NCBI GenBank assembly: GCA_910586295.1
Contig: CAJUGE010000047.1
Coordinates: forward strand, 1-28,369
Direction: 5' to 3'
DNA length: 28,369 nt
DNA from: an uncultured Bacilli bacterium
GTDB taxonomy: Bacteria; Bacillota_I; Bacilli_A; RF39; UBA660
Below are positions 1-7,340 of this stretch, piece after piece (the stretch's first letter is position 1; the number at the start of each line of letters is the position of its first letter). Under the pieces are notes generated by a model. The model searched no databases. It saw nothing but the letters and a program-made list of their open reading frames with translations, and was not told the origin of the DNA. The translations under genes were made by a program, and so were the position numbers.

Positions 1-158
1 GATCTTTGAAAAATAAAAAAACACTAAAATAATATACAGGGAGAGTTTCGGCTTAAAACATAAAAACAAGAAAATATGCGGTTGAATATAGAGGGATTTC
101 TTATATTATCTAGCATTAAGTCAAATTAGGGAAAATTTCTGTATAAAAGAATTAAAAC

Positions 159-187
159 TTGCCTTATGTCATATAATATATTATAAT
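159..187 (+). promoter_or_regulatory. Promoter of the HD-domain gene
   Basis: TTGCCT (159-164), a 17-base spacer and a perfect TATAAT (182-187), 33 bases before the first start codon. In bases 1-158 I see no ORF with a ribosome binding site and no convincing structure; the stretch may be spacer after a gene outside the window. Confidence 0.7.
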
Positions 188-220
188 TTATGTATTAGCA
201 TAAAAGCTAAGGAGAGAAGT

Positions 221-766
221 ATGAAAAAAGAATACAAAATAGAGTACAATGAATTAACAAAAGATATCATAAATAATGAATACTTTTTACTTACTAAAAA
301 TGATTTGCATCATGGAAGTAGCAAATATGAACACTTAATTAGAGTCTCTAAGTGTAGTTTTGTACTAGGAAAAATATTTAAAGCAAACATAGAAACAGTT
401 ACAAAAGCAGGATTACTCCATGATTTCTTTTTTGGTGGAAGAAAAGAAAAAATAGAAAATAGTTACTTAAATCATCCAAATACTGCACTTAAAAATGCTC
501 AAGAATATTTTAATATAGATGAGAATATTGCTTCTGCTATCAAAACACACATGTTTCATCATGTAGTATTAAAAAAAATATTTCCCTTTATAAATAGAAA
601 AGAAAAAGTAAATTTCAAAGAAACCAAGCCTACAAACAAAGAAAGTTGGATAGTATGCATATCAGATCTATTAGTATCAATAATGGAATGTCAAAGATTT
701 GAATTTTCATATATAGCTAACCTTTCTTACCTAATAATACTAAATATAATCTTTATAAAACATTAA
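221..766 (+). CDS. HD-domain phosphohydrolase-like protein
   Basis: A 181-aa cytosolic protein with the metal-binding pattern of the HD superfamily: H38 (in YEHLIRV), the H67-D68 doublet (GLLHDFF), H85 and H110, and a C-terminal D149 in a SDLLVS helix. HD proteins are metal-dependent phosphohydrolases, often acting on nucleotides or cyclic dinucleotides; the substrate cannot be read from the sequence. The start is fixed by AAGGAGAG at 209-216. It has its own promoter and terminator, so it is monocistronic. It is followed by an HD-GYP protein. I regard it as host chromosome, not mobile element. The family is secure, the function is not. Confidence 0.7.
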   Translation: MKKEYKIEYNELTKDIINNEYFLLTKNDLHHGSSKYEHLIRVSKCSFVLGKIFKANIETVTKAGLLHDFFFGGRKEKIENSYLNHPNTALKNAQEYFNIDENIASAIKTHMFHHVVLKKIFPFINRKEKVNFKETKPTNKESWIVCISDLLVSIMECQRFEFSYIANLSYLIILNIIFIKH

Positions 767-768
767 TT

Positions 769-791
769 CTAGTATAAATTACTAGTTTTTT
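769..791 (+). terminator. Rho-independent terminator after the HD gene
   Basis: Perfect 6-bp stem CTAGTA / TACTAG with a 5-base loop, followed directly by six or more T. Confidence 0.7.
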
Positions 792-805
792 TCTTGCAAA
801 TATCA

Positions 806-814
806 TGATATAAT
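806..814 (+). promoter_or_regulatory. Extended -10 promoter of the HD-GYP gene
   Basis: TGATATAAT, a TGn-extended -10 with a perfect TATAAT at 809-814, about 30 bases before the start codon. The -35 position falls in the T-run of the preceding terminator and is weak. Confidence 0.5.
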
Positions 815-844
815 TGGTGCAACAACAAGAAATGGAGTGAAAAA

Positions 845-1657
845 ATGATAGGATACTTTAACCTAAGCGAGGAAGAATTAAATGCTTTACCAAAGGATAT
901 AAAAAATATAGAAGACAATCTTTATGATTTAACATACCCTTTAATAACAAACGATGTATTACCACATGATTTAAGATACTTATATGAAACACTAAACATA
1001 CCAATTATTAAACCAAATGAATTAGAAAATTTTAAAATTGATGAAAAATTTAACAAAAAAATAAAAGGATTTTCAGAATACTTACAACTTAATATTGAAA
1101 TTGAAATGTTGGAAGAAGGAAAAATAGGACATACTCTCAGGGTTGCAAGGCATGCGCATGAACTATGTACTCTTGCATGTCTTGATAAAAAAATGACAAA
1201 AAAAGTTTACATAGCTGCTCTTTTCCATGACTTAGGTAAAATAGAAGTCCCAAAGAGAATAACTAGCAAGCCTGGACGTCTCACAGAAAAAGAATTTGAA
1301 ATAATGAAAACTCACTGCGAACATGGTTATGAAATATTGCAAGGCTACTTAGATGAAGAAATATTAGACATGATATTATCACACCACGAAAGAATGAACA
1401 AAAGTGGTTACCCAAAAGGCATAGTACCATCATTAGGAGCAAGAATAATAGGAATAGCAGACTCTTATGATGCAATGCTTTCAAACCGAGTATATAAAAA
1501 GAATAAATCCTTAAAAGGCACACTAGAAGAATTAGTAAACTGCACGATAGAAGTTAAAGATGGTGGAAAAGGAATTTTATACGATAAAGAACTAGTTAGA
1601 AAATTTGTAGCATTCCATGGTTATGATATTCTAAAACAAAAATTTATAAAAGAATAG
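845..1657 (+). CDS. HD-GYP domain protein
   Basis: A 270-aa protein: an N-terminal region of about 85 residues I do not recognise, then an HD-GYP domain. Visible motifs are H96 (GHTLRVARHAH), the H128-D129 doublet in ALFHDLGKIEVP, H157/H160, and HHERMNKSGYP (180-190) with the GYP signature. HD-GYP proteins of this family are metal-dependent cyclic-di-GMP phosphodiesterases or regulators; whether this one is active is unknown. No transmembrane segment or receiver domain is visible, so the N-terminus may be its sensor. The start is supported by GGAGTG just upstream. It belongs to the chromosomal part of the window. Confidence 0.8.
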   Translation: MIGYFNLSEEELNALPKDIKNIEDNLYDLTYPLITNDVLPHDLRYLYETLNIPIIKPNELENFKIDEKFNKKIKGFSEYLQLNIEIEMLEEGKIGHTLRVARHAHELCTLACLDKKMTKKVYIAALFHDLGKIEVPKRITSKPGRLTEKEFEIMKTHCEHGYEILQGYLDEEILDMILSHHERMNKSGYPKGIVPSLGARIIGIADSYDAMLSNRVYKKNKSLKGTLEELVNCTIEVKDGGKGILYDKELVRKFVAFHGYDILKQKFIKE

Positions 1658-1669
1658 TAACGAAAAAGA

Positions 1670-1698
1670 TTGACATTTAGAGCAAAATATGTTACAAT
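1670..1698 (+). promoter_or_regulatory. Strong promoter of the metallophosphoesterase gene
   Basis: Consensus TTGACA (1670-1675), 17-base spacer, TACAAT (1693-1698). Confidence 0.8.
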
Positions 1699-1722
1699 CT
1701 TATCAAGATGGGGGTAAAAAAT

Positions 1723-2700
1723 ATGAAAGTATTAAATGATAATTATTTAATAAGAAAAGAAGGTATTCATACTTCTAATAAAAGATTTATTTCTTTATCA
1801 GATTTACACTACGGAGTTCTACAACAGTTATTTTATAAAGGCTACATGAAAAAATTATTTGAGTATATCATAAAATCTAATTATGGTAAGAAAGTAGATG
1901 CAATTATTATACCAGGAGACTTAATATTTTGGATAAATAAATATCAAGATAAATATTTTATAAAAGTATTAAAAAGGGATCTAGAAAATCTTGCGTTTAC
2001 ACTACAAGCACCAGTTTTCGTATCATATGGTAATCATGACTTACCATTTAAAGAAGAAAGTCTAAGTGAAGAAGAAAAAAAAGAATGGGAATTAGCAAAT
2101 TATATAGAAAATAGAAATCAAGGGACTTTTGTATTAAATAATGAACAATATAAAATTGATAATGTTGTAATAACAGGTTTTTCTCCTACTAGAGATGCAT
2201 ATAATCCTAATGCTATGCCAGATAAAGCCATAGAAATAGCAAAAGAAAGCTTTGATAAATGTAATTTTCGATTTAATAAAGAGAATATAAATATATTACT
2301 ATCTCATGATAACAAATTTTTTACACATAGAAATATAACACAAAATTATAATGAACTATATAATGATTTGACTTTGATCATAGGCGGTCACCTACATGAT
2401 GGTTACATCCCAATATGGTTACAAAGAATGTTTAGTGACGAATTGAAAGACTATGGTATATGGGAAAAATTTCCTCCAAAAATCGATATGTGTAGAGGAG
2501 CGTTTAAAGTGTCACAGGGAGGTCCAAGTAAAGTAATCTTGCCAAATGAAGAAAAAAGTACAACAATATTATTGAACGAAGATGAAACTGCTAGTATAGT
2601 TAACAGAGGTATAGCAAAATATTCATGGTTTATTCCAAGTACACCTAGTATAGTAACTGTAGAAATAGAAGAAGAGAATAAATTAACTTTAAAACGCTAA
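1723..2700 (+). CDS. Calcineurin-like metallophosphoesterase
   Basis: A 325-aa protein with the dinuclear-metal phosphoesterase motifs in order: DLH (27-29), GDLIFW (65-70), GNHD (103-106), a later SHD, and GGHLHDG near residue 228. These residues coordinate the two metals and the phosphate. The substrate cannot be assigned; the family includes phosphodiesterases, nucleotidases and phosphoprotein phosphatases. I chose the ATG at 1723 over one 15 bases upstream because GGGGG (1710-1714) lies 8 bases before it. No signal peptide is seen, so it should be cytosolic. It is the last host gene before the T-box/serS locus. Confidence 0.85.
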   Translation: MKVLNDNYLIRKEGIHTSNKRFISLSDLHYGVLQQLFYKGYMKKLFEYIIKSNYGKKVDAIIIPGDLIFWINKYQDKYFIKVLKRDLENLAFTLQAPVFVSYGNHDLPFKEESLSEEEKKEWELANYIENRNQGTFVLNNEQYKIDNVVITGFSPTRDAYNPNAMPDKAIEIAKESFDKCNFRFNKENINILLSHDNKFFTHRNITQNYNELYNDLTLIIGGHLHDGYIPIWLQRMFSDELKDYGIWEKFPPKIDMCRGAFKVSQGGPSKVILPNEEKSTTILLNEDETASIVNRGIAKYSWFIPSTPSIVTVEIEEENKLTLKR

Positions 2701-2704
2701 AGTA

Positions 2705-2733
2705 TTGAAACAACATTAAATATATTATATAAT
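2705..2733 (+). promoter_or_regulatory. Promoter of the serS T-box transcript
   Basis: TTGAAA (2705-2710), 17-base spacer, TATAAT (2728-2733), directly upstream of the T-box leader. Confidence 0.7.
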
Positions 2734-2739
2734 TAACTT

Positions 2740-2942
2740 ATGAAAACGATTATTAGAAGCTAAGTAATAAAAGTACTTATACTTTAGAGAAATAGTGGTT
2801 GGTGCAAACTATTATGAGTCTTTATGAAATCTACTTCTATAGCGAAGTGAAAACGCTTCCGGGGAATTCCCGTTATAATAAATTAAGACTAAATTTAGGA
2901 TGGCACCGCACATTAAAAATGCTCCTAAAATAGTCTTTTTGT
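2740..2942 (+). promoter_or_regulatory. T-box leader (serine-responsive, inferred)
   Basis: The core T-box sequence AGGATGGCACCGCA is at 2897-2910, inside a terminator formed by AAGACTA (2885-2891) and TAGTCTT (2931-2937) followed by T5. Upstream are a Stem I region with the GGTTGGTG element near 2798 and a GC-rich hairpin (CGGGGAATTCCCG). T-boxes bind an uncharged tRNA and favour the antiterminator, raising aaRS expression when charging falls. The downstream gene is serS, so the specifier should be a Ser codon; a TCT at 2830-2832, after GAAA and before AC, is the best candidate. That placement is inferred, not folded. Confidence 0.85.
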
Positions 2943-2966
2943 TTTCTAAAAAGAAAGGGTGAAAAA

Positions 2967-4205
2967 ATGATAGATATTAATTTAATAAGAAATGACAAAG
3001 AAAAAGTAAAAACTAACATACAAAAGAAATTCCAAGACGAAAAACTTCCTTTAGTAGAAGAAGTATATGAACTAGACATAAAATACAGAGAGTCAAAAAA
3101 GAAAGCTGACGACTTAAAAGCAGAAAAAAATCGTATAAGTGACGAAATAGGCGCTCTTATGAGAGAAGGTAAAAAGGAAGAATCATTATCTCTACGTGAA
3201 AAAGTTGGAGAGTTATCAGAAGAAATAACAGCACTAGAAACAAGTGAAACTAATCTAGAAGAAGAAATAAAATCTCGCATGATGAAAATTCCAAACATAA
3301 TTGATGAAAGTGTACCGATTGGAAAAGATGACAGTGAAAATGTTGAAATAGAAAAATTTGGGGAGCCATTCATTCGTAACTATGAAATTCCATACCATGC
3401 TGAAATATGTGAAGCATTAGGAGGGCTTGACAAAGACAGTGCAGGAAGAACAAGTGGAAATGGATTTTATTACTTAGTTGGAGACATAGCTAGATTACAT
3501 GAGGCCACTATTGCATATGCAAGAGACTTTATGATAAACAAAGGATTTACATATTGCATACCACCATTCATGATTCGTAGTGACGTAGTAACAGGAGTAA
3601 TGTCATTTGCAGAAATGGAAGCAATGATGTATAAAATCGAAGGAGAAGATTTATATTTAATTGGAACAAGTGAACATAGTATGATTGGTAGATTTAAAGG
3701 TCAAATAATAGAAGAAAAAGAATTACCAATAGCAATGACAAGTTATTCTCCATGCTTTAGAAAAGAAGTAGGCGCACATGGACTAGAAGAAAGAGGCCTT
3801 TATAGAGTACATCAATTTGAAAAACAAGAAATGGTAGTACTATGCAAACCTGAAGATGCAATGGAATGGTATAACAAAATGTGGAGTTACACAGTAGAAT
3901 TCTTTAGAAGTATGGGAATATCTGTAAGAACCTTAGAATGTTGTAGTGGAGACTTAGCAGACTTAAAAGTAAAATCATGTGATGTTGAAGCATGGAGTCC
4001 AAGACAACAAAAATATTTTGAAGTTGGTTCATGCTCAACCTTAGGAGATGCTCAAGCAAGAAGATTAGGAATTAGAATGAAAACAGAAAATGGCAACCAA
4101 TACTTAGCGACACTCAACAATCCTGTAGTAGGCTTATGCACTCAAATAGGAAATTGGTTGAAATCCTTGAATTTTCAAGCAAAATCGACTCTCATAAGTG
4201 CTTAA
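2967..4205 (+). CDS. serS: Seryl-tRNA synthetase, 3'-disrupted chromosomal copy
   Basis: SerRS charges tRNA-Ser and is essential. This 412-aa copy has the N-terminal coiled-coil tRNA-binding arm (about 1-110) and most of the class II catalytic core, including TSEHSMIG, FRKEVGAHG and RVHQFEKQE. After NQYLATLNN (residue 385) it leaves the family: the next 27 residues, starting PVVGLCTQIG, are unrelated, and the motif 3 region with its Arg (SPRSLIAILE in the second copy) is missing. Motif 3 contacts ATP, so this product is probably inactive. The break point coincides with the start of mobile-element DNA; I read it as the left attachment junction. It keeps the T-box leader. It could be called a pseudogene. 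Confidence 0.85.
   Translation: MIDINLIRNDKEKVKTNIQKKFQDEKLPLVEEVYELDIKYRESKKKADDLKAEKNRISDEIGALMREGKKEESLSLREKVGELSEEITALETSETNLEEEIKSRMMKIPNIIDESVPIGKDDSENVEIEKFGEPFIRNYEIPYHAEICEALGGLDKDSAGRTSGNGFYYLVGDIARLHEATIAYARDFMINKGFTYCIPPFMIRSDVVTGVMSFAEMEAMMYKIEGEDLYLIGTSEHSMIGRFKGQIIEEKELPIAMTSYSPCFRKEVGAHGLEERGLYRVHQFEKQEMVVLCKPEDAMEWYNKMWSYTVEFFRSMGISVRTLECCSGDLADLKVKSCDVEAWSPRQQKYFEVGSCSTLGDAQARRLGIRMKTENGNQYLATLNNPVVGLCTQIGNWLKSLNFQAKSTLISA
4105..4125. other. Candidate left attachment junction (attL) inside serS
   Basis: The reading frame of the first serS departs from the SerRS family at 4122, immediately after CTCAACAAT. The intact copy has CTTAACAAC at the same codon position (residue 386 in both proteins). 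The crossover core is probably in or next to CAACAA, but with one end visible its exact bases cannot be set. Confidence 0.55.
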
Positions 4206-4357
4206 CAATTAACGAAAATAATGTTAAATTTTATCTCGAAAATGTGAAAGTTATTGTTGCTGTTTGTGTTTAAAGGCAATTACAAAATAATCTCACAAAT
4301 ATATTTAAAACAAGATGGTAGAGTTTGTAATACCAAGTAAGAAAGGAATGATTGGAA

Positions 4358-5647
4358 ATGTTAGATATAAAATTCGTAAGAGAGAATAAGGACAAAGTAA
4401 AGGAAAATATTAAGAAGAAATTTCAAGATGAGAAATTACCTTTAGTAGATGAGGTAGTAGAACTAGATCAAAGAATTAGAGAATTAAAATCAAATGGAGA
4501 TACTTTAAGACAGGAAAGAAATAAAACAAGTGATGAAATAGGTATTTTATTTAGAGAAAAAAAGACAGAAGAAGCAAATGCTAAAAAACAAAGAGTTGTT
4601 GAAATCAACAGTCAATTACAAGAAATAGAAAAAGAAGAGAGTAAACTTTCTGAAACTTTAAAAAGTAAAATGATGGTTATACCACAAATTATTGATGATA
4701 GTGTGCCTATTGGAAAAGATGATAGTGAAAATGTTGAAATAGAAAAATTTGGAGAACCATTTGTACCAGATTATGAAATACCATATCATGCAGATATTTG
4801 TGAAGCATTAGGTGGACTTGATAAAGATAGTGCAGGAAGAACAAGTGGAAATGGATTCTATTATTTAGTTGGGGATATTGCAAGACTTCATGAAGCAACT
4901 ATTGCTTATGCAAGAGACTTTATGATAAGTAAAGGTTTTACTTATGCAATACCACCATTTATGATTCGTAGTGATGTTGTTACAGGTGTTATGTCATTTG
5001 CAGAAATGGATGCAATGATGTATAAAATTGAAGGAGAAGATTTATATTTAATAGGAACAAGTGAACATAGTATGATAGGTAAGTTTAAAGGACAAATTAT
5101 AGATGAAAAAGAATTACCAATCGCTATGACAAGTTATTCTCCATGTTTTAGAAAAGAAGTAGGAGCTCATGGTCTTGAAGAAAGAGGATTATATAGGGTT
5201 CATCAATTTGAAAAACAAGAAATGGTTGTATTATGCAAACCAGAAGATGCTATGGAATGGTATAACAAAATGTGGAGTTATACAGTAGAATTCTTTAGAA
5301 GTATGGGAATAGCAGTTAGAACTTTAGAATGTTGTAGTGGAGATTTAGCAGATTTAAAAGTTAAATCATGTGATGTAGAAGCATGGAGTCCAAGACAACA
5401 AAAATATTTTGAAGTTGGTTCTTGTTCAACTTTAGGAGATGCTCAAGCTAGAAGATTAGGTATTAGAATGAAAACTGAAAATGGTAATCAATACCTTGCA
5501 ACACTTAACAACACAGTAATCGCTTCTCCACGCTCACTTATTGCAATTCTAGAACAATGTTATCAAAGTGATTCTAGCATAAAGATTCCAAAGGTTTTAC
5601 AACCATATATGGGTGGTATGGAATATATTAAGCCAAAACAAAAATAA
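4358..5647 (+). CDS. serS: Seryl-tRNA synthetase, complete copy carried by the element
   Basis: A complete 429-aa SerRS: start MLDIKFVREN is typical, the coiled-coil arm spans about 1-110, and the class II core ends in TVIASPRSLIAILE (motif 3) and a normal C-terminus. The ATG at 4358 is preferred over a TTG six bases earlier because AAGGAA lies about 10 bases before it. From residue ~125 to 385 the protein is almost identical to the first copy, yet many synonymous codons differ and the arm region is diverged, so it is not a recent tandem duplicate; it looks like an ortholog from a related species. With the first copy lacking motif 3, this gene should supply the cell's SerRS. No T-box and no strong promoter lie in the 150 bases before it; read-through from the T-box is possible. 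Confidence 0.9.
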   Translation: MLDIKFVRENKDKVKENIKKKFQDEKLPLVDEVVELDQRIRELKSNGDTLRQERNKTSDEIGILFREKKTEEANAKKQRVVEINSQLQEIEKEESKLSETLKSKMMVIPQIIDDSVPIGKDDSENVEIEKFGEPFVPDYEIPYHADICEALGGLDKDSAGRTSGNGFYYLVGDIARLHEATIAYARDFMISKGFTYAIPPFMIRSDVVTGVMSFAEMDAMMYKIEGEDLYLIGTSEHSMIGKFKGQIIDEKELPIAMTSYSPCFRKEVGAHGLEERGLYRVHQFEKQEMVVLCKPEDAMEWYNKMWSYTVEFFRSMGIAVRTLECCSGDLADLKVKSCDVEAWSPRQQKYFEVGSCSTLGDAQARRLGIRMKTENGNQYLATLNNTVIASPRSLIAILEQCYQSDSSIKIPKVLQPYMGGMEYIKPKQK

Positions 5648-5662
5648 TTAAAAATTAAAATT

Positions 5663-5690
5663 GAGTATAGATATCTATATTCTTTTTTTT
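5663..5690 (+). terminator. Terminator after the second serS
   Basis: GAGTATAG / CTATATTC stem (one G-U pair) around ATAT, followed by eight T. Only about 25 bases separate it from the next start codon. Confidence 0.75.
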
Positions 5691-5714
5691 CAAAAAAATT
5701 AGGGGGTGAGATAA

Positions 5715-6479
5715 ATGTCAGTGTTTAAAATAGAAAAAACAAAAGATTTTACCATAATGAGTAATTATCATTTGAGAGATAGAAATTTAAGTTTTAAAGC
5801 AAAAGGTTTATTATCATTTATGTTAAGTTTACCACCAGACTGGGATTATTCTTTAAAAGGTTTATGTGCAATTAGTAAAGAAAATAGAGATGCAATTAGA
5901 TCAACATTGAAAGAATTGCAAGATAATCACTATTTAGAAATAGAAAAAGTAAGAGGAAATAAAGGGTATTTTGAATATAATTATTTAATATATGAAAAAC
6001 CACATATTATTGATAGAGATAATGAAAGTAGTCCAGATATGGAAAATCCACCTCTGGACAATCCAAATATGGAAGAACAACTACAAATAAATACTAATAA
6101 ACAAAATAATAAAAGACAAATAGATAAAGATGATAAAACCATACCATCTTTTTTTGTTGCTGAAGAACATAATATTTTAACATTAGAACTAATTGATAGA
6201 GGATATATAACTGAAGAAGATACACAAATATTTTATTATGATAAGTTGTTTGAAAATTTATTAGAAGAAGATAATTCTTATAAAGATTTAATTCAAATAA
6301 TTCATTATATAGTTCCTAGAGTAACAAAAAGAAATTTTATTGATGAAGATGGTAATGTAATAGAGAACAAATTTGGTTATTTTAAATCTTCAATAATAAG
6401 CAATATAAATAAATTAAAAAATCCCATTGAAAATTTATGGGAAGATGAAGAAGAATTTTTTGAAGAATATGTAAGATAA
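5715..6479 (+). CDS. Replication initiator-like protein with N-terminal HTH (DnaD/RepA type)
   Basis: A 254-aa protein whose N-terminus (MSVFKIEKTKDFTIMSNYHL, then FKAKGLLSFMLSLPPDWDYS and a winged-helix region to about residue 80) matches the helix-turn-helix proteins found in Firmicutes plasmids, phages and ICEs as replication initiators or primosome organisers. A polar linker (about 90-140) separates it from a C-terminal domain ending in an FGYFKSSIISNINKL helix, as in DnaD-like proteins. GGGGGTGAG precedes the ATG. It is the first element gene after the replacement serS and is convergent with an Xre repressor. A role in replicating the excised circle is inferred from the family. Confidence 0.65.
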   Translation: MSVFKIEKTKDFTIMSNYHLRDRNLSFKAKGLLSFMLSLPPDWDYSLKGLCAISKENRDAIRSTLKELQDNHYLEIEKVRGNKGYFEYNYLIYEKPHIIDRDNESSPDMENPPLDNPNMEEQLQINTNKQNNKRQIDKDDKTIPSFFVAEEHNILTLELIDRGYITEEDTQIFYYDKLFENLLEEDNSYKDLIQIIHYIVPRVTKRNFIDEDGNVIENKFGYFKSSIISNINKLKNPIENLWEDEEEFFEEYVR

Positions 6480-6480
6480 A

Positions 6481-6508
6481 AAATAGTCTATCACTTGATA
6501 AACTATTT
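6481..6508. terminator. Bidirectional terminator between rep-like gene and xre
   Basis: AAATAGT / ACTATTT outer stem (7 bp) and TATCA / TGATA inner stem (5 bp) with a 2-base loop. It overlaps the ends of the convergent genes; A/T-rich tails lie on both sides. Confidence 0.7.
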
Positions 6509-6745
6509 GATAATTATATTTTTGGGATTAAATAAATCACTATCGAAAAAATCTTTTAAAGTAATATTCAGAGTAGTACATAGTTGAAATAAAACATAAG
6601 AACTTGGGTTGATATTCCTACAAGTAGTAATATTTTGTAAAGACGAAGGAGGCACAGATGACGCTTCTGCTAAACCATTTGGAGTATAACCATATTTATC
6701 GCAAAGGTCAAAAATTCTTTTGCTAACTGCTTCTTGAAAAGTCAT
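6503..6745 (-). CDS. Xre-family HTH regulator
   Basis: An 80-aa single-domain protein. The sequence RIFDLCDKYGYTPNGLAEAS followed by PPSSLQNITTCR is a Cro/C1-type helix-turn-helix, with YVLFQLCTTLNITLKDFFDS as the closing helices typical of the Xre family. The start is supported by GAGAGG upstream on the minus strand. Such small repressors usually control the lifestyle or transfer genes of the element that carries them. It is convergent with the rep-like gene. A 12-base palindrome 65 bases upstream of its start (6810-6821) may be its operator. Its target cannot be read from sequence. Confidence 0.75.
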   Translation of the reverse strand: MTFQEAVSKRIFDLCDKYGYTPNGLAEASSVPPSSLQNITTCRNINPSSYVLFQLCTTLNITLKDFFDSDLFNPKNIIIK

Positions 6746-6809
6746 AACATTTACCTCTCTTTCTTTAATATTTCATAATAATTTTATCAAAATCAGAGTG
6801 TAAAAATTT

Positions 6810-6821
6810 ACGCATATGCGT
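6810..6821. promoter_or_regulatory. Palindrome, candidate Xre operator
   Basis: ACGCATATGCGT, a perfect 12-base palindrome upstream of the xre gene at 6745. It abuts a plus-strand TTGACT (6821-6826) with TAAACT 17 bases on, and a minus-strand TATAAT (6834-6829), so a bound repressor could affect both. Confidence 0.45.
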
Positions 6822-6893
6822 TGACTTATTATAAATACTATGATAAACTCTAAAAAGTAGATAATTTATTAATTATTAATTTATAATATAATA

Positions 6894-6932
6894 AAAAGTG
6901 GTAGTATTTGTTTTGGGTGTACTATCACTTTT
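6894..6932. terminator. Terminator of the second xre gene
   Basis: Thirteen-pair stem (one G-U) between AAAAGTGGTAGTA and TACTATCACTTTT with a 13-base loop; T-rich on the minus-strand exit side. It could also end plus-strand transcripts. Confidence 0.65.
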
Positions 6933-6946
6933 ATAATTTTCTAAAC

Positions 6947-7210
6947 TTATCTACGATTATATTGATCAACTCGAGCTGGTAATTTTTTTGCCTTATTGGC
7001 AGTTTGTTTGTTAAATAAATCAATAACTTCTACTCCTAAAGCAAATGATATTACATCAATATTACTACAAGTAGGATTTGCATGACCACATTCGATAAGA
7101 CTTATATAAGCCATTTTAAATTTTGTTTTTTCTGCAAATTGTTCTTGTGTCATTTTTCTTTGGTATCTATACCATTTTGTATTAAGTCCAAGTAATTCTT
7201 GTGTGTTCAT
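6947..7210 (-). CDS. Xre-family HTH regulator
   Basis: An 87-aa protein with a Cro/C1-type HTH: LNTKWYRYQRKMTQEQFAEK, then the recognition segment FKMAYISLIECGHANPTCS and the helix IDVISFALGVEVIDLF. A basic tail follows (KKLPARVDQYNRR). The ATG at 7210 is preferred over a GTG nine bases upstream because GAGGG lies 8 bases before it. It is divergent from the two-gene unit beginning at 7341, and a 19-base inverted repeat lies between them, so control of that unit and of itself is likely. It is a different lineage from the other Xre protein nearby. Confidence 0.75.
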   Translation of the reverse strand: MNTQELLGLNTKWYRYQRKMTQEQFAEKTKFKMAYISLIECGHANPTCSNIDVISFALGVEVIDLFNKQTANKAKKLPARVDQYNRR

Positions 7211-7244
7211 ATATTGCACCCTCTTTCTTATAGTATTATTTAAA

Positions 7245-7263
7245 AATGTAAAAATTATTTACA
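7245..7263. promoter_or_regulatory. Inverted repeat, candidate operator between divergent genes
   Basis: ATGTAAA - AATTA - TTTACAT, perfect 7-base arms with a 5-base centre, between the xre start (7210) and the ATG at 7341. A minus-strand -35-like TTTACA lies inside one arm. Confidence 0.5.
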
Positions 7264-7340
7264 TATAAATTATAAAGTTTTATCTTAACAAACTTAATAC
7301 CCATTAAAATTGTTAATTTATTTTGAAAGGAAATGATAGA

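Noticed and set aside
2873..3373. Minus-strand 166-aa ORF over the T-box and serS
   Set aside because: Ser/Phe-rich mirror of the Glu/Lys-rich coiled-coil arm and overlaps the T-box terminator; a typical shadow.
4206..4357. Promoter for the second serS (TTGCTG ... TACAAA near 4260-4285)
   Set aside because: Hexamers are poor and this composition yields such matches by chance; mentioned only as a possibility.
4707..4898. Minus-strand 63-aa ORF inside the second serS
   Set aside because: His/Leu/Gln-rich shadow of the SerRS coding frame, with no ribosome binding site.
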